A stretch of DNA of 64,000 nt from Patescibacteria group bacterium (GCA_004322365.1 SCTS01000007.1:58052-122051), one strand, 5' to 3'. Counted from the first letter of the stretch, positions 23,069 to 31,958 are shown. The notes: generated from the letters alone by a model not told the origin. Numbers and translations: made by a program.

Positions 23069-23992
23069 ATGAACTTCTTTAAAAAATACGCGCCATTCCT
23101 CGTTCTTTTTGCAGCAATGTTATGGGCAACAGATGCCCCCTTTCGCCTCCACTTAACAGAAGGGCTTTCCAGTAACTTTATTGTTCTTGGAGAGCATTTC
23201 ATTGCAATCCTATTTGTCTTGCCAATATTACTTCTCAACTGGAGAGAACTAAAAAAACTGAAACTAAAGGAATGGCTCGCTGTTCTTTTCATTGCTATCG
23301 GCGGAAGTGCTCTTGCTTCAGTTGCCTTTACGCAAGCATTTCATTACCTCAACCCATCAGTAGCTATTCTTCTACAGAAACTTCAACCATTTATGGTAAT
23401 CGGCTTAGCGGCAGTTGTCCTTAAAGAAACTCTTGGTCGCAGGTTTTGGCTTTTCGCCGTTGTATCGATTATAGGAGCGTACCTAATCTCATTCCCAAAC
23501 TTCATTCCTCAAACCTATCCAGGGGAGACATTTAATGCAAACCTGCTTGGTGTAGGACTTGCACTCATCGCTGCATTCTTCTGGGGTGCATCGACGGTGT
23601 TTGGAAAATTGGTACTCAACAAAACAAACTTCAAGGTAATGACGGGATTACGATTTTCCGTTGCGTTTATCTTTCTTATTTTCTTGAACCTATTTCAGCA
23701 ATCATTCCCCGATTGGAGCACCGTCACCTCTACTGACTACCTCTTCATCGGTATCATCGGTATCACCTCAGGTGTAGTATCTCTCTTCATTTACTACAAA
23801 GGTCTCGAAAACACGAGTGCATCTGTCGCAACAATGGCAGAGCTCGGATTCCCTCTTGGAGCGGTCGTTGTGAATTGGATATTTTTGGGCGCCATATTAC
23901 TCCCTATGCAAATTTTTGGCATGGCAATTCTGCTCTTGGGTGTATACGGGCTCGCAAAATATAACGGCGAGGTTAAAGGGGTTAGCGTTTAG
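23069..23992 (+). CDS. EamA/DMT-family transporter
   Basis: A 307-residue inner-membrane protein with ten helices in two EamA repeats (about 10-140 and 160-295), the drug/metabolite transporter fold. The substrate is unknown; relatives export amino acids or metabolites. TATTCT (23057-23062) ends 6 nt before the ATG. The last codons (GVKGVSV-like end, TAG) merge into a CTAG-type repeat that continues after the stop. Confidence 0.9.
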   Translation: MNFFKKYAPFLVLFAAMLWATDAPFRLHLTEGLSSNFIVLGEHFIAILFVLPILLLNWRELKKLKLKEWLAVLFIAIGGSALASVAFTQAFHYLNPSVAILLQKLQPFMVIGLAAVVLKETLGRRFWLFAVVSIIGAYLISFPNFIPQTYPGETFNANLLGVGLALIAAFFWGASTVFGKLVLNKTNFKVMTGLRFSVAFIFLIFLNLFQQSFPDWSTVTSTDYLFIGIIGITSGVVSLFIYYKGLENTSASVATMAELGFPLGAVVVNWIFLGAILLPMQIFGMAILLLGVYGLAKYNGEVKGVSV

Positions 23993-24049
23993 GATTTAGG
24001 GAGCTCGAAGCTAGGGGGCTTCTGAATTTATTTCTCTAAACACTGGCCA

Positions 24050-24751
24050 CTAACCCCTCGCCCCTAGTTTTTCTATTTCCTCAATTGATTTATTGCGGTG
24101 TATGATTTCGTCATTTCTCACTGACCTGAAAAAATCATATTGGTTCGAAGCTTCCCTGCCGTACCATTCAAGATATTTGCTTGCCATCGGTTTCTTTTTC
24201 AATTCTTCCGCATTTTTTTCCAGAAAACGTGAATACTGTTCAAACGCGTGATCTTCAAAAAGATAATTGAGCTCTAGTGAACTCTTTGGACTAAAAATAT
24301 ATAGACAATATGCCGCCCAAAAATAGAAAAAGGCAAAGAGCATGGGAATGGTTGTGTGCACAAACATGTTGGACTTCTGCTCAGCCTTGGCAAGTGCCGA
24401 AATTACTACAACATGCATCGTTTCATTGTCTGCTGCCAAGCGAGAAAATTGTGAGAGATTTGCAAGGCGTATAGCCTTATTCTCATTTTGATAAAACATG
24501 GTGAGCAAGGTAAATGCGGCAGAATCCCACGAATGATACGGAACGCGAGCAATCACTTCCACCGCCCTGAACTTTAAATACGAAGGCTCTTTCCCATATA
24601 CAGTATTTCCACACCAAACGAGTATGCGCCCAAGAATGCGCGGGAGTAGGTGGGGTTTGTAACTATCGTGTGGTTTTTTATATTCTTCGAGAACGACAGA
24701 ATCATTGAGCGACTGGTTTAATGCTTCCATTTCCAAATCAACCTGTTCCAT
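24050..24751 (-). CDS. Alternative oxidase-like diiron protein
   Basis: A 233-residue protein matching the alternative oxidase (AOX) family, interfacial quinol oxidases that reduce O2 to water without pumping protons. All six iron ligands can be placed: E65 (AVEVIARVP), E110 and H113 (DNETMH), E166 (LFEDHAFEQY), E215 and H218 (NDEIIH), with family-like spacing. A hydrophobic stretch at about 134-155 suits membrane-surface attachment. ATG 24751 is chosen because TACAAT (24761-24766, minus) lies 9 nt before it. No other respiratory gene is nearby. The C-terminal codons run into a CTAG repeat. Confidence 0.85.
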   Translation of the reverse strand: MEQVDLEMEALNQSLNDSVVLEEYKKPHDSYKPHLLPRILGRILVWCGNTVYGKEPSYLKFRAVEVIARVPYHSWDSAAFTLLTMFYQNENKAIRLANLSQFSRLAADNETMHVVVISALAKAEQKSNMFVHTTIPMLFAFFYFWAAYCLYIFSPKSSLELNYLFEDHAFEQYSRFLEKNAEELKKKPMASKYLEWYGREASNQYDFFRSVRNDEIIHRNKSIEEIEKLGARG

Positions 24752-24833
24752 ATGTACTGCATTGTAATCTAACAAACAACAAATCAGTAGGTAGACTCTT
24801 CGAGTCTTTAAAAATGGCGTTATACTGGGTGGG

Positions 24834-25295
24834 ATGGAAAATAAAGTACTCGTGAGCTGGCAAGCGCGGGAATATGAATTCCGGCCTAAAGAACGGCAGT
24901 GGTATTGGACGGTTGGTATCGTCGCTGTTGGTGTTGCAATAGCATCATTTATTTTGAGTGATTATTTGTTTTCTCTCATCGCTCTCATTGGTGGCTTTAC
25001 TGTTATACTCATCGGATCAAGAAAACCCCCGCGACACAAGTATAGTTTGACGGAACGGGGATTTTTAGTTGGTGCCCATCTCATTCCCTATGATCATATA
25101 AAGCGCTTCTCTATACATGAAGATGAACCAAGAAGGTTGAGTATTGAAACAAAGCGTCTCACAGGAACCATTAGTGCCCCTCTTGGAGACACAGACCACC
25201 GACTCATCCGTACAGAGCTAAAGAACAGAAATATTGAAGAGGTGGAAGCGCTCGACTCATTCATTGACGGTCTATCGAGAGGAATGGGGCTCTAA
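24834..25295 (+). CDS. Conserved membrane protein with PH-like tail
   Basis: A 153-residue protein: two adjacent helices (about 24-42 and 45-62) followed by a soluble domain of about 90 residues (KYSLTERGFLVGAHLIPYDHIKRFSI...) that reads like a small beta-sandwich similar to bacterial PH domains. It is of the type common in Parcubacteria with no known function. TATACT (24821-24826) ends 7 nt before the ATG. It is divergent from the AOX-like gene. Confidence 0.75.
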   Translation: MENKVLVSWQAREYEFRPKERQWYWTVGIVAVGVAIASFILSDYLFSLIALIGGFTVILIGSRKPPRHKYSLTERGFLVGAHLIPYDHIKRFSIHEDEPRRLSIETKRLTGTISAPLGDTDHRLIRTELKNRNIEEVEALDSFIDGLSRGMGL

Positions 25296-25456
25296 TTATC
25301 GATTAGTGTTTAAGGGGAACACAGGGAGTGCTGTTTTTCGCTATTTTGTGCTAGATTTGTGAAACTGTTCGTTGGTGCTCGCTCTTGGAAGCATAGCTTT
25401 CAAGGGCTCACTCGAAGAGTATCAAAATGCTAGCATTTTGATGTTCCTTCTCGCTC

Positions 25457-25528
25457 GCTCTTGTCGTTCAACGGATAGGACACTCCCCTGCGAAGGGAGA
25501 AATGCAGGTTCGATTCCTGCCGAGAGCA
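25457..25528 (+). tRNA. tRNA-Arg (GCG)
   Basis: 72 nt with acceptor GCTCTTG/CGAGAGC (one G-U), D-stem GTTC/GGAC, anticodon stem CTCCC/GGGAG with loop CTGCGAA (anticodon GCG), and T-arm GCAGG TTCGATT CCTGC. CCA is not encoded. Anticodon GCG instead of the usual ACG means CGN decoding does not depend on inosine here. A second GCTCGCTCTTG piece of its 5' flank occurs at 25377-25387. Confidence 0.93.
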
Positions 25529-25584
25529 CAGCTATAGAAAAAGTCGGGATTATTCCCGACTTTTTCTATACTCTAAATGTGCTC
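25524..25584 (+). terminator. Terminator nested in an inverted copy of the tRNA-Arg 3' end
   Basis: A 17-bp stem (TATAGAAAAAGTCGGGA, 25533-25549 with 25554-25570) is enclosed by GAGCAC/GTGCTC, in which the first arm is the tRNA 3' end. The outer arms extend to 23 bp as an inverted repeat (25507-25529 and 25579-25601). Confidence 0.75.
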
Positions 25585-25657
25585 TCGGCAGGAATCGAAC
25601 CGCGGGCCGCAGCCCTCGAGGAGAGGGCGTAGGTTTCGAGCATACCAATGCGAGAGG
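25580..25657 (-). pseudogene. Degenerate tRNA-like sequence (Arg-like)
   Basis: The 3' part (T-loop, T-stem 3' strand and acceptor) is identical to tRNA-Arg(GCG) in inverted orientation. The 5' strand CCTCTCG pairs with the acceptor except the first base, and an anticodon-like stem GCCCT/AGGGC holds CTCCTCG (anticodon CCT). The T-stem has only two pairs and the D-arm is poor, so it is probably not a working tRNA. Confidence 0.35.
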
Positions 25658-25704
25658 CGATTCCTGTCAAGATTTCTAGCTAATCCCTCTGCTAAAATAC
25701 CTCC

Positions 25705-26136
25705 ATGCAAGAAATTCCTTCTGAACACTTTGTAGGCAAAGTGGCATCAAAAGCAATCATCACTCGGGGTGATGAAGTTCTTATTGCTTTTTGTCATACA
25801 AGAAATGAAAACAAACTTTGGGATATTCCGGGTGGAAGAGTGCACCATGGAGAAAAACCGGAAGATGCAGTAGTGCGCGAAGTAATGGAAGAATTAGGTG
25901 TATCTATAGAGACGCGCTCAATTATTTTGATGGAGCAATTTCTTCACTCTGAAGGCCCTACCCTTCTCATTGCATACGAAGCTGAACTCAAAAATCCCGA
26001 GGCACCGTTTTTGTTGCCTACCGATGAAATCGATGAGGTGCGTTGGATAACAAAAGAACAATTACATAAACAAGAAATATTCCCCGTATGCTTACAAGCA
26101 ATCGAAACATACTTCAAAAGAAAAACAGCAACCTGA
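25705..26136 (+). CDS. NUDIX hydrolase
   Basis: A 143-residue Nudix pyrophosphohydrolase that cleaves nucleoside diphosphates linked to another moiety. The Nudix box GGRVHHGEKPEDAV...REVMEELGV (43-66) is complete with the metal-binding glutamates. Substrate unknown; the family includes dNTP/ADP-ribose sanitisers. TAAAAT (25693-25698) ends 6 nt before the ATG, giving a leaderless start. It shares a bidirectional terminator with rpsT. Confidence 0.92.
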   Translation: MQEIPSEHFVGKVASKAIITRGDEVLIAFCHTRNENKLWDIPGGRVHHGEKPEDAVVREVMEELGVSIETRSIILMEQFLHSEGPTLLIAYEAELKNPEAPFLLPTDEIDEVRWITKEQLHKQEIFPVCLQAIETYFKRKTAT

Positions 26137-26149
26137 AGGTTGCTGTTTT
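26122..26149. terminator. Bidirectional terminator between the NUDIX gene and rpsT
   Basis: 13-bp perfect stem AAAACAGCAACCT with a 2-nt loop and A/T runs on both sides. It overlaps the last codons of the NUDIX gene. Confidence 0.88.
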
Positions 26150-26156
26150 AAAATCT

Positions 26157-26423
<267 letters not shown>

Positions 26424-26526
26424 TGTGTTCGCAGGCTACCACGAGTCGATACAGGATTCAAGATTCAGGTTTTAAAAGCTGACAGCTGGAACCTGACACC
26501 TAAAAGCTCCCTGCTACAATAGCCCT

Positions 26527-27099
26527 ATGATTGGCTCTTTAGACGGCACCGTGCGAGGCATAATTCGTGACTCTATCATCCTTGAAATAAACGGGGTTGG
26601 TTATCGTGTTTCTGTACCTATAGCAACGCTCACTGGAGCTAAAGAAGGTGACCATCTTTTCCTCTGGATACACATGGCAGTGCGCGAAACTGCACAAGAC
26701 CTCTACGGATTTGAAACTCAAAATGAACTTTCTTGGTTTGAACTTCTTCTTTCTGTTTCAGGTGTTGGGCCTAAATCAGCGCTCGGCATTATGAATGCGG
26801 TAGACACAAAATCCTTGGAGAAAGCAATCGCAAGAAACGATGCTTCCATTCTTTCAAAATCATTCGGTGTAGGGAAAAAGACAGCAGAGAAAATAGTTCT
26901 TGAGCTTCGAGAAAAAGTGGGTTCAGTCGAAGACAAGGGCACTGAGAGCGGGTCTGATGGTGATGTTGTTGATGCACTTGTCGGCCTGGGCTATTCACTT
27001 CGGGAAGCTCGTGACGCAGTGCATGCTGTTTCAAAAGACCTTGTAACGCCCGAGGCACGCCTCCGTGAAGCAATCCGTATTGCATCACGCTCTCGTTAA
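26527..27099 (+). CDS. ruvA: Holliday junction DNA helicase subunit RuvA
   Basis: A 190-residue RuvA that binds four-way junctions and loads RuvB. N-terminal OB-fold (about 1-62; MIGSLDGTVRG), two helix-hairpin-helix motifs (about 72-140; LLSVSGVGPKSALGIM and SFGVGKKTAEKIVLEL) and the C-terminal RuvB-contact domain (about 145-190). TACAAT (26515-26520) ends 6 nt before the ATG. It is not next to ruvB, which lies 10 kb away, but is 5 nt before a Mur ligase. Confidence 0.96.
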   Translation: MIGSLDGTVRGIIRDSIILEINGVGYRVSVPIATLTGAKEGDHLFLWIHMAVRETAQDLYGFETQNELSWFELLLSVSGVGPKSALGIMNAVDTKSLEKAIARNDASILSKSFGVGKKTAEKIVLELREKVGSVEDKGTESGSDGDVVDALVGLGYSLREARDAVHAVSKDLVTPEARLREAIRIASRSR

Positions 27100-27104
27100 A
27101 CACT

Positions 27105-28373
27105 ATGGTACGGATACTAAAAAAGATACTAGAGAGACTCATACCGTCTTTTATTTTTTCTCGCATGATAGTTGCCTATCATTTTCTTTTATCACTTTTC
27201 AGCGCCCTCATTGCGGGGTTTCCCTCTCGTAAACTTTTTGTCATAGGTATCACTGGCACTAAAGGCAAGTCATCCGTATCTGAAATGATGAATGCAATAC
27301 TTGAAGAAGCTGGTTATCGCACGGCACTTGCAAACACCATTCGTTTTAAAATAGACAAAGATTCAAGGCGAAACCTTTTCAAAATGACCATGCCGGGGCG
27401 TGGATTTTTACAACATTTTTTAAAGGAGGCAAAGAAAAAAGATTGCACCCATGTAGTATTTGAAATTACCTCAGAAGGCGCGCGTCAGTTTAGAAATGCC
27501 TTCATAGATCTTAATGCACTGATATTCACCAATATCGCCCCTGAACATATTGAGTCGCACGGCTCATACGACGCGTACAAAAAAGCAAAAGTTTCAATTG
27601 GCATGTCTATACTTCGCTCATCAAAACGACCTCGCATCATTGTGGCAAATCCAAATGACGAAGTTGGAAAAAAGTTTCTAGCAATCCCTGCTGAGAAAGT
27701 CATTCCCTTCCAGCTTGACGACGCAAATCCATATCAAACCAATCCAAATAAAGTTTCAATGACTTTCAAAGGAGTCACCTTTGATGTGCCCTTCCCTGGT
27801 ACCTTCACTATTGAGAACGCGCTCTCTGTTGCAACACTTGCTGACGCCATCGGCATTAGCCCTGAAGTAATAGGACGAGCACTTCAGCATATGCGACCGA
27901 TTGAAGGCAGAGTTGAAAGAATTGAAATGGGGCAAAAATTCACTGCCGTGGTTGACTACGCCCACACGCCTGATTCTCTAAAGGCACTCTACGGCGCATT
28001 CCCACAGGTGCGAAAAATCTGTGTTTTAGGAAACACCGGTGGCGGCCGAGATACATGGAAGCGCGGAGAAATGGGTGCCATAGCAGATAAGGAATGCGAT
28101 ATCGTAATTCTCACCAATGAGGATCCATACGATGAAGACCCGGTGAAGATAGTTGAAGCAATGCGAGCTGGCATGGCGCGCGCCCCTCTTGTAATTATGG
28201 ATCGTCGTGAAGCTATTACTCATGCGCTCCACCTTACACAAAGTGGAGACGCTGTACTTATAACAGGCAAAGGAACAGACCCTTACATAATGGGTGCCTC
28301 CGGAGAGAAAACCCCTTGGTCCGACTCTGGCGTTGTGCGAGAAGAGCTTGAAAAAATACTGCACAAAAAATAA
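27105..28373 (+). CDS. Mur ligase family protein (MurE-like) with N-terminal membrane segment
   Basis: A 422-residue ATP-dependent amino-acid ligase of the MurE branch. A hydrophobic N-terminal segment (about 18-38) replaces the usual UDP-binding domain. Then come the P-loop GITGTKGKSS (48-57), the central domain and a C-terminal domain with NEDPYDEDP, where MurE has DNPR. It could add the third residue of the stem peptide or act on another cell-wall precursor. It follows ruvA by 5 nt. The substrate amino acid cannot be read from the sequence. Confidence 0.85.
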   Translation: MVRILKKILERLIPSFIFSRMIVAYHFLLSLFSALIAGFPSRKLFVIGITGTKGKSSVSEMMNAILEEAGYRTALANTIRFKIDKDSRRNLFKMTMPGRGFLQHFLKEAKKKDCTHVVFEITSEGARQFRNAFIDLNALIFTNIAPEHIESHGSYDAYKKAKVSIGMSILRSSKRPRIIVANPNDEVGKKFLAIPAEKVIPFQLDDANPYQTNPNKVSMTFKGVTFDVPFPGTFTIENALSVATLADAIGISPEVIGRALQHMRPIEGRVERIEMGQKFTAVVDYAHTPDSLKALYGAFPQVRKICVLGNTGGGRDTWKRGEMGAIADKECDIVILTNEDPYDEDPVKIVEAMRAGMARAPLVIMDRREAITHALHLTQSGDAVLITGKGTDPYIMGASGEKTPWSDSGVVREELEKILHKK

Positions 28374-28405
28374 CAAAGTGCATTTGAGGTAGTATTATTC
28401 AATCT

Positions 28406-29386
28406 ATGGGCAACGCAAAAGGTGATCTTTTAATAGTCATCCTACTTTTAATAGCGCTCGGCATTGCGTGGGTTATGACTGGTGGCCCTAGAAACACCAT
28501 AGCTCATCAAAGCGGACTCTTCAGTGCACCTTGGCCTTTGGGGAATAATGGCAATGCATACAAAGTGCCATTAGTTCCGCTAGGAACGGGTGACGCATCT
28601 TCAAGTGACACATCCGACACCTCTAGTACGCCAATACCAAGCAACACAAAGACGAGCGTCTTTGATTCTTTCTTTGGATATCGCCCCGGAGTTGGGCGCG
28701 CAACAGACCCAAGCATGTCACCTTATGCTGAGTTCGTTCGACTCGATCGCGGAAATGCAACAAGTCAAGACGCCAAAAATGAATATGTCACCATCCGCAT
28801 TTCAGGTTCTCCAAAAAACAACTTAATTCTCACAGGCTGGATACTTCAAAGCAGTACAAATAGCACCAAGGTTGTCATTGGTCCCGCGGCACAAACTCCG
28901 TCACTCGGCAATATAAATACCGATACATCAATCTCGGTAAATTCTGGCGCCACAATTCATGTGACCACAGGGAGATCACCAAACGGTGCGTCATTTCGAA
29001 TCAACCAATGCACAGGGTATTTTGAACAGTTCCAAGATTTTTCTCCTGCGCTTCCACAAGACTGTCCACGACCACGAGATGAAATGTACTTATTCCCTGA
29101 GAAAACCGCAGGAAATGCTGAGTGTGAAGCCTTCATTAATACACTCCGCCAATGCACACTTACCGTAACAGAAATTCCTGGGAAAATTGGCAACAACTGC
29201 CAAGACTTTGTCCTCAACAATCTTTCGTATAACGGATGTGTGATCAAACACAGAAATGATGCTGACTTCTATAAGAATGAGTGGCGAGTATTTTTAGGGC
29301 GCGATCAAGAGCTCTGGGGCAATAGCCATGACAGAGTTCTTCTCCTTGATGAGAACGGAAGGTTAGTTTCCTCAGTGAGTTATTAG
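28406..29386 (+). CDS. Membrane-anchored protein with lamin-tail-like domains
   Basis: A 326-residue protein: N-terminal helix (about 6-22), a low-complexity S/T/P linker (about 60-82), then two beta-rich segments. The first (about 104-180, YVTIRISGSPKNNLILTGWILQSS) and the last (about 285-326, EWRVFLGRDQELWGNSHDRVLLLDENG) read like lamin-tail domain fragments, often found on Parcubacteria surface proteins. Six cysteines between suggest an extracellular disulphide-bonded insert. TATTAT (28393-28398) ends 7 nt before the ATG. Confidence 0.75.
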   Translation: MGNAKGDLLIVILLLIALGIAWVMTGGPRNTIAHQSGLFSAPWPLGNNGNAYKVPLVPLGTGDASSSDTSDTSSTPIPSNTKTSVFDSFFGYRPGVGRATDPSMSPYAEFVRLDRGNATSQDAKNEYVTIRISGSPKNNLILTGWILQSSTNSTKVVIGPAAQTPSLGNINTDTSISVNSGATIHVTTGRSPNGASFRINQCTGYFEQFQDFSPALPQDCPRPRDEMYLFPEKTAGNAECEAFINTLRQCTLTVTEIPGKIGNNCQDFVLNNLSYNGCVIKHRNDADFYKNEWRVFLGRDQELWGNSHDRVLLLDENGRLVSSVSY

Positions 29387-29422
29387 ATTTCCCCTACTGC
29401 TACATAGTAGGTTTTTGAACTC

Positions 29423-29635
29423 CTATGTTTGGCTAGCTTCTTCCTTAATCAAACTCATAGTGTCGCTTTCCATAAATGTAACCTTCCCTCCTGGACGACG
29501 AATCCCTATTGAATATCGGAGAATTTCAATAACATCAAACAAGATACCGCCACGACGAACCTGGTCTCCCACCCCTACTTCGCCTCCCTGGACTTTCGCC
29601 CGTTCACGCTCAGGTTGTCGATCGTGCCGTCCCAT
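29423..29635 (-). CDS. Hypothetical 70-residue protein
   Basis: A small protein with a charged, Gly/Arg-rich first half and a hydrophobic-alternating second half (ILFDVIEILRYSIGIRRPGG), so a small beta domain is possible. I do not recognise it. TAGTAT (29642-29647, minus) ends 6 nt before the ATG, the standard leaderless geometry of this window, which supports it being a real gene downstream of the methyltransferase. Confidence 0.5.
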   Translation of the reverse strand: MGRHDRQPERERAKVQGGEVGVGDQVRRGGILFDVIEILRYSIGIRRPGGKVTFMESDTMSLIKEEASQT

Positions 29636-29661
29636 CGCGCGATACTAATACTGCGCGAACT

Positions 29662-30150
29662 CTATGTCAAAGATTCTGATGCCTTGAAAAGAATAATCCC
29701 TGCCGCTACTGACACATTCAAAGACTCCTTCGCTCCTCGCATAGGAATCTCAACTACTTCATCGCACACACGAAGAATCGCGGACGACACTCCGAGCACC
29801 TCGTTGCCTAAAATAATCGCGAGAGGAAATTTTGGCTTCCATTTCGTGCAAGAAACTGCGCTTGGTGACTGCTCCCCTGCAACAATGTGCACACCACTCT
29901 TTTTTAATCTTTTTATAAGTGCACCAACACTTTTACAAGATTCCCAGGGAATGATTTTTTCAGCACCGAGCGCGGTCTTTGCTATCTTATTGTCCGCACG
30001 GTTGAATCGATCAAGCGGAGCGGGAGTATAGCCAGTAAGATATATCTTCTGAATTCCTACTGCGTCAGCGGTACGAAATATCGCACCAACATTTTGTGCG
30101 CTCCGAATATTGTGGAGAATAAGAAAAAATTGTGCAGAGTTTAAATTCAC
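29662..30150 (-). CDS. SpoU/TrmH-family RNA 2'-O-methyltransferase
   Basis: A 162-residue knotted SPOUT methyltransferase. LHNIRSAQNVGAIFRTADAVGI (motif 1, about 12-33, given in part), AIILGNEVLGVS (motif 2, about 111-122) and ESLNVSVAAGIILF (motif 3, about 141-154) form the SAM site. It lacks an N-terminal substrate-binding domain, so it may be TrmL-like acting on the tRNA wobble position; the target is inference. The GTG start has TACGGT 7 nt upstream. Confidence 0.9.
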   Translation of the reverse strand: MNLNSAQFFLILHNIRSAQNVGAIFRTADAVGIQKIYLTGYTPAPLDRFNRADNKIAKTALGAEKIIPWESCKSVGALIKRLKKSGVHIVAGEQSPSAVSCTKWKPKFPLAIILGNEVLGVSSAILRVCDEVVEIPMRGAKESLNVSVAAGIILFKASESLT

Positions 30151-30204
30151 AATGCATACCGTAGCATTTTGAAGCCAAATGCTCCATGTGCTACCATTTG
30201 TTGT

Positions 30205-30552
30205 ATGGAAAGTTTATTCCCCAGCCTCTTCACCTTCTCGTATTTCGCACCACTTATATTGCGTATCGCTATTGCAGTAGTCCTCTTTGAAGCTGCTCGT
30301 GGTACTTGGAAACAACAAAAAAAGGGCAAGGTGGCATCTTTTACTTCCGCAATATTAGGTATTGCTCTCGTCTTTGGCGCATTTACACAACTTACTGCCA
30401 TATTGGGGATTATAGAGATCGGCATTCTTACCGCACAGAGAGGTGTTCCTTCCATATTTCACAGAAGAGCTTTTGCGCTTCTTGTTATCGCAATTCTTCT
30501 TTCACTCTTGATCACCGGCCCTGGGGCAATGGCAATAGACTTGCCGTACTAG
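30205..30552 (+). CDS. DoxX-like small membrane protein
   Basis: A 115-residue protein with four membrane helices and the DoxX-like opening FAPLILRIAIAVVLFEAARGTWK. DoxX proteins accompany redox systems but have no settled role. ATG 30205 is preferred, since TACCAT (30192-30197) ends 7 nt before it and the upstream start would lie before the promoter. It is divergent from the methyltransferase and ends at a strong terminator. Confidence 0.7.
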   Translation: MESLFPSLFTFSYFAPLILRIAIAVVLFEAARGTWKQQKKGKVASFTSAILGIALVFGAFTQLTAILGIIEIGILTAQRGVPSIFHRRAFALLVIAILLSLLITGPGAMAIDLPY

Positions 30553-30572
30553 TAAGGAAAATATCGGAAACA

Positions 30573-30599
30573 AAAAACAGCACGGATGTGCTGTTTTTA
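30573..30599 (+). terminator. Terminator after the DoxX-like gene
   Basis: Stem AAAACAGCAC/GTGCTGTTTT with a GGAT loop and a T-run. Confidence 0.85.
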
Positions 30600-30662
30600 A
30601 AAGCTGTGCGGACACAAATAAATTTCCTGGAAATTTTTCGCTGAGTCCCTTTTGTGGTCACC

Positions 30663-30916
30663 CGTCACTAAGTATTTTTCTTCGGAAACTTGAAAAATAC
30701 TAAGTGCGCTCGACCCCGCCTCGCCCGTCGCAAAGCGACATGGCTCCGGCACGCACCACAATATAAAAACGGCACGCAGGTGCCGTATTTTATTTGTGGT
30801 GCGCCCGCCTGGGCTCGCTTCTTACAGAAGCCTGTACAGGTTTCATATTCACTTCGCTTACGCTCATTCATTTATTTAACCTTTCGAACCCAGGACGCAT
30901 GCAACAGTTTGCATGC
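30663..30916. repeat. Composite tRNA-derived elements at the tRNA-Lys locus
   Basis: This fills the gap 30600-30922, which has no gene. First comes a core (CACTAAGT...CTAAGTGCGCTCGACCCC, GTCGC-AAA-GCGAC hairpin 30727-30739), then a terminator-like hairpin. Next is an exact 18-bp copy of the tRNA-Lys 3' end (30800-30817), an inverted T-arm piece TTCGAACCCAGG (30883-30894) and a GCATGCAA/TTGCATGC hairpin (30897-30916). The order matches the His and Arg loci. Confidence 0.72.
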
Positions 30917-30922
30917 TCGGTC

Positions 30923-30962
30923 GCACAGCAAAAACAGCACCTGCGTGCTGTTTTTTAAGCTG

Positions 30963-30965
<3 letters not shown>
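30923..30965 (-). terminator. Terminator of tRNA-Lys
   Basis: An inner AAAACAGCAC/GTGCTGTTTT stem is enclosed by GCACAGC/GCTGTGC, whose outer bases (30963-30965) are the 3' end of the tRNA. Confidence 0.8.
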
Positions 30966-31027
<62 letters not shown>

Positions 31028-31035
<8 letters not shown>

Positions 31036-31168
31036 AAGCGAGAAGGAAAGTGTCTGCGAAGCAGTGTTTTTGGAGCGGAGGGACAGAGGAAAGTTTTACT
31101 TTCATTCTGACTCGACGAAACAAAAACAAGAGCGCTAGCGAACTTTCTTAGAGTGACCCGCCCGAAAG
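31028..31168. repeat. 141-nt dispersed repeat, copy B
   Basis: Ungapped match to 2645-2785. The first 8 nt are the 5' end of tRNA-Lys; the rest is the tRNA's upstream flank. It contains GAGCGCTAGCGAAC and an AGGAAAG...CTTTC stem. The rest of the gap to 31265 shows no gene. Confidence 0.85.
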
Positions 31169-31265
31169 CTATGCTTACGGGTCAAAGTTTCCCCTCTTCT
31201 TCTTCAGATTCCATCCTCGAGCATCGTTGCCCTTGGACAGATTCGTGGATTATGCTCTAAAAACT

Positions 31266-31958
31266 CTATTTTTTCAACAAGAACGCCTCGAGTAGATCTC
31301 CTAAGTTTCCTCCACCCATACGAGAGTGGTGCACCATACGCACCAACTCCCGAGAAACTTCTTCACATCCGGCTTCCCCTAACCGCGATGCCGCTTTTTT
31401 TGCTTTGGAATAAACGAAGGGGTGAATCCCTGTTCCTGCAACGGTTTTTGTTTTGGAAGCCAGCACCATCGCTCGTGCTTGCGATGTAAGCGTCCCGTGG
31501 ATCTGTTCCGGCGCTGAACCAGATTCTATGAGTCTCCGATACACGATCCATGAATTTTTCCTGTCCCCTATCGCGAATGCGTCAGTCAGTGCAAATGCAT
31601 TTGGTGCTGGTTTTATCAGCTGTTCTTTATAATCAAACTCTTCAACCTCTGCATTAGTCCTCAAGTTCTTAAGAACTTGAGGACTAATCTCTGGCTGAAT
31701 AATAATCACCAATGCGTCGCCTTCGGCTAAATCTTTCGCATGCTCGGCTAGCAGGAGTTTTCCATCATCGTCCTCAAGAGGCCTATCGAGAAGTAGCGTT
31801 GTCTTTGGAGCAAAAAGTCCACGGGCACTACGGTATCGAAGTACGCTCGTAAATAGTTCTCCCCCTTCACCAAAGCGCACAAGTTCAGACCCTTCCGCGA
31901 GCTTCATCGCGCGTGCCTTTGCTTTGACTACATCAGACCCAAGAAGAATGTAGAGCAT
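31266..31958 (-). CDS. holA: DNA polymerase III delta subunit
   Basis: A 230-residue HolA-like clamp-loader delta subunit, shorter than the ~330 of model bacteria. MLYILLGSDVVKAKARAMKL is the family start; IIIQPEISPQVLKNLRT and the C-terminal helical SGSAPEQIHGTLTSQARAM region match the collar domain. Delta opens the DnaN ring. The Rossmann-like N-terminal domain appears trimmed. TACTCT ends 6 nt before the ATG. Confidence 0.85.
   Translation of the reverse strand: MLYILLGSDVVKAKARAMKLAEGSELVRFGEGGELFTSVLRYRSARGLFAPKTTLLLDRPLEDDDGKLLLAEHAKDLAEGDALVIIIQPEISPQVLKNLRTNAEVEEFDYKEQLIKPAPNAFALTDAFAIGDRKNSWIVYRRLIESGSAPEQIHGTLTSQARAMVLASKTKTVAGTGIHPFVYSKAKKAASRLGEAGCEEVSRELVRMVHHSRMGGGNLGDLLEAFLLKK

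Noticed and set aside
25580..25657. Functional tRNA-Arg(CCT)
   Set aside because: T-stem pairs only at two positions and the D-arm is poor; kept as a pseudogene-like feature instead.
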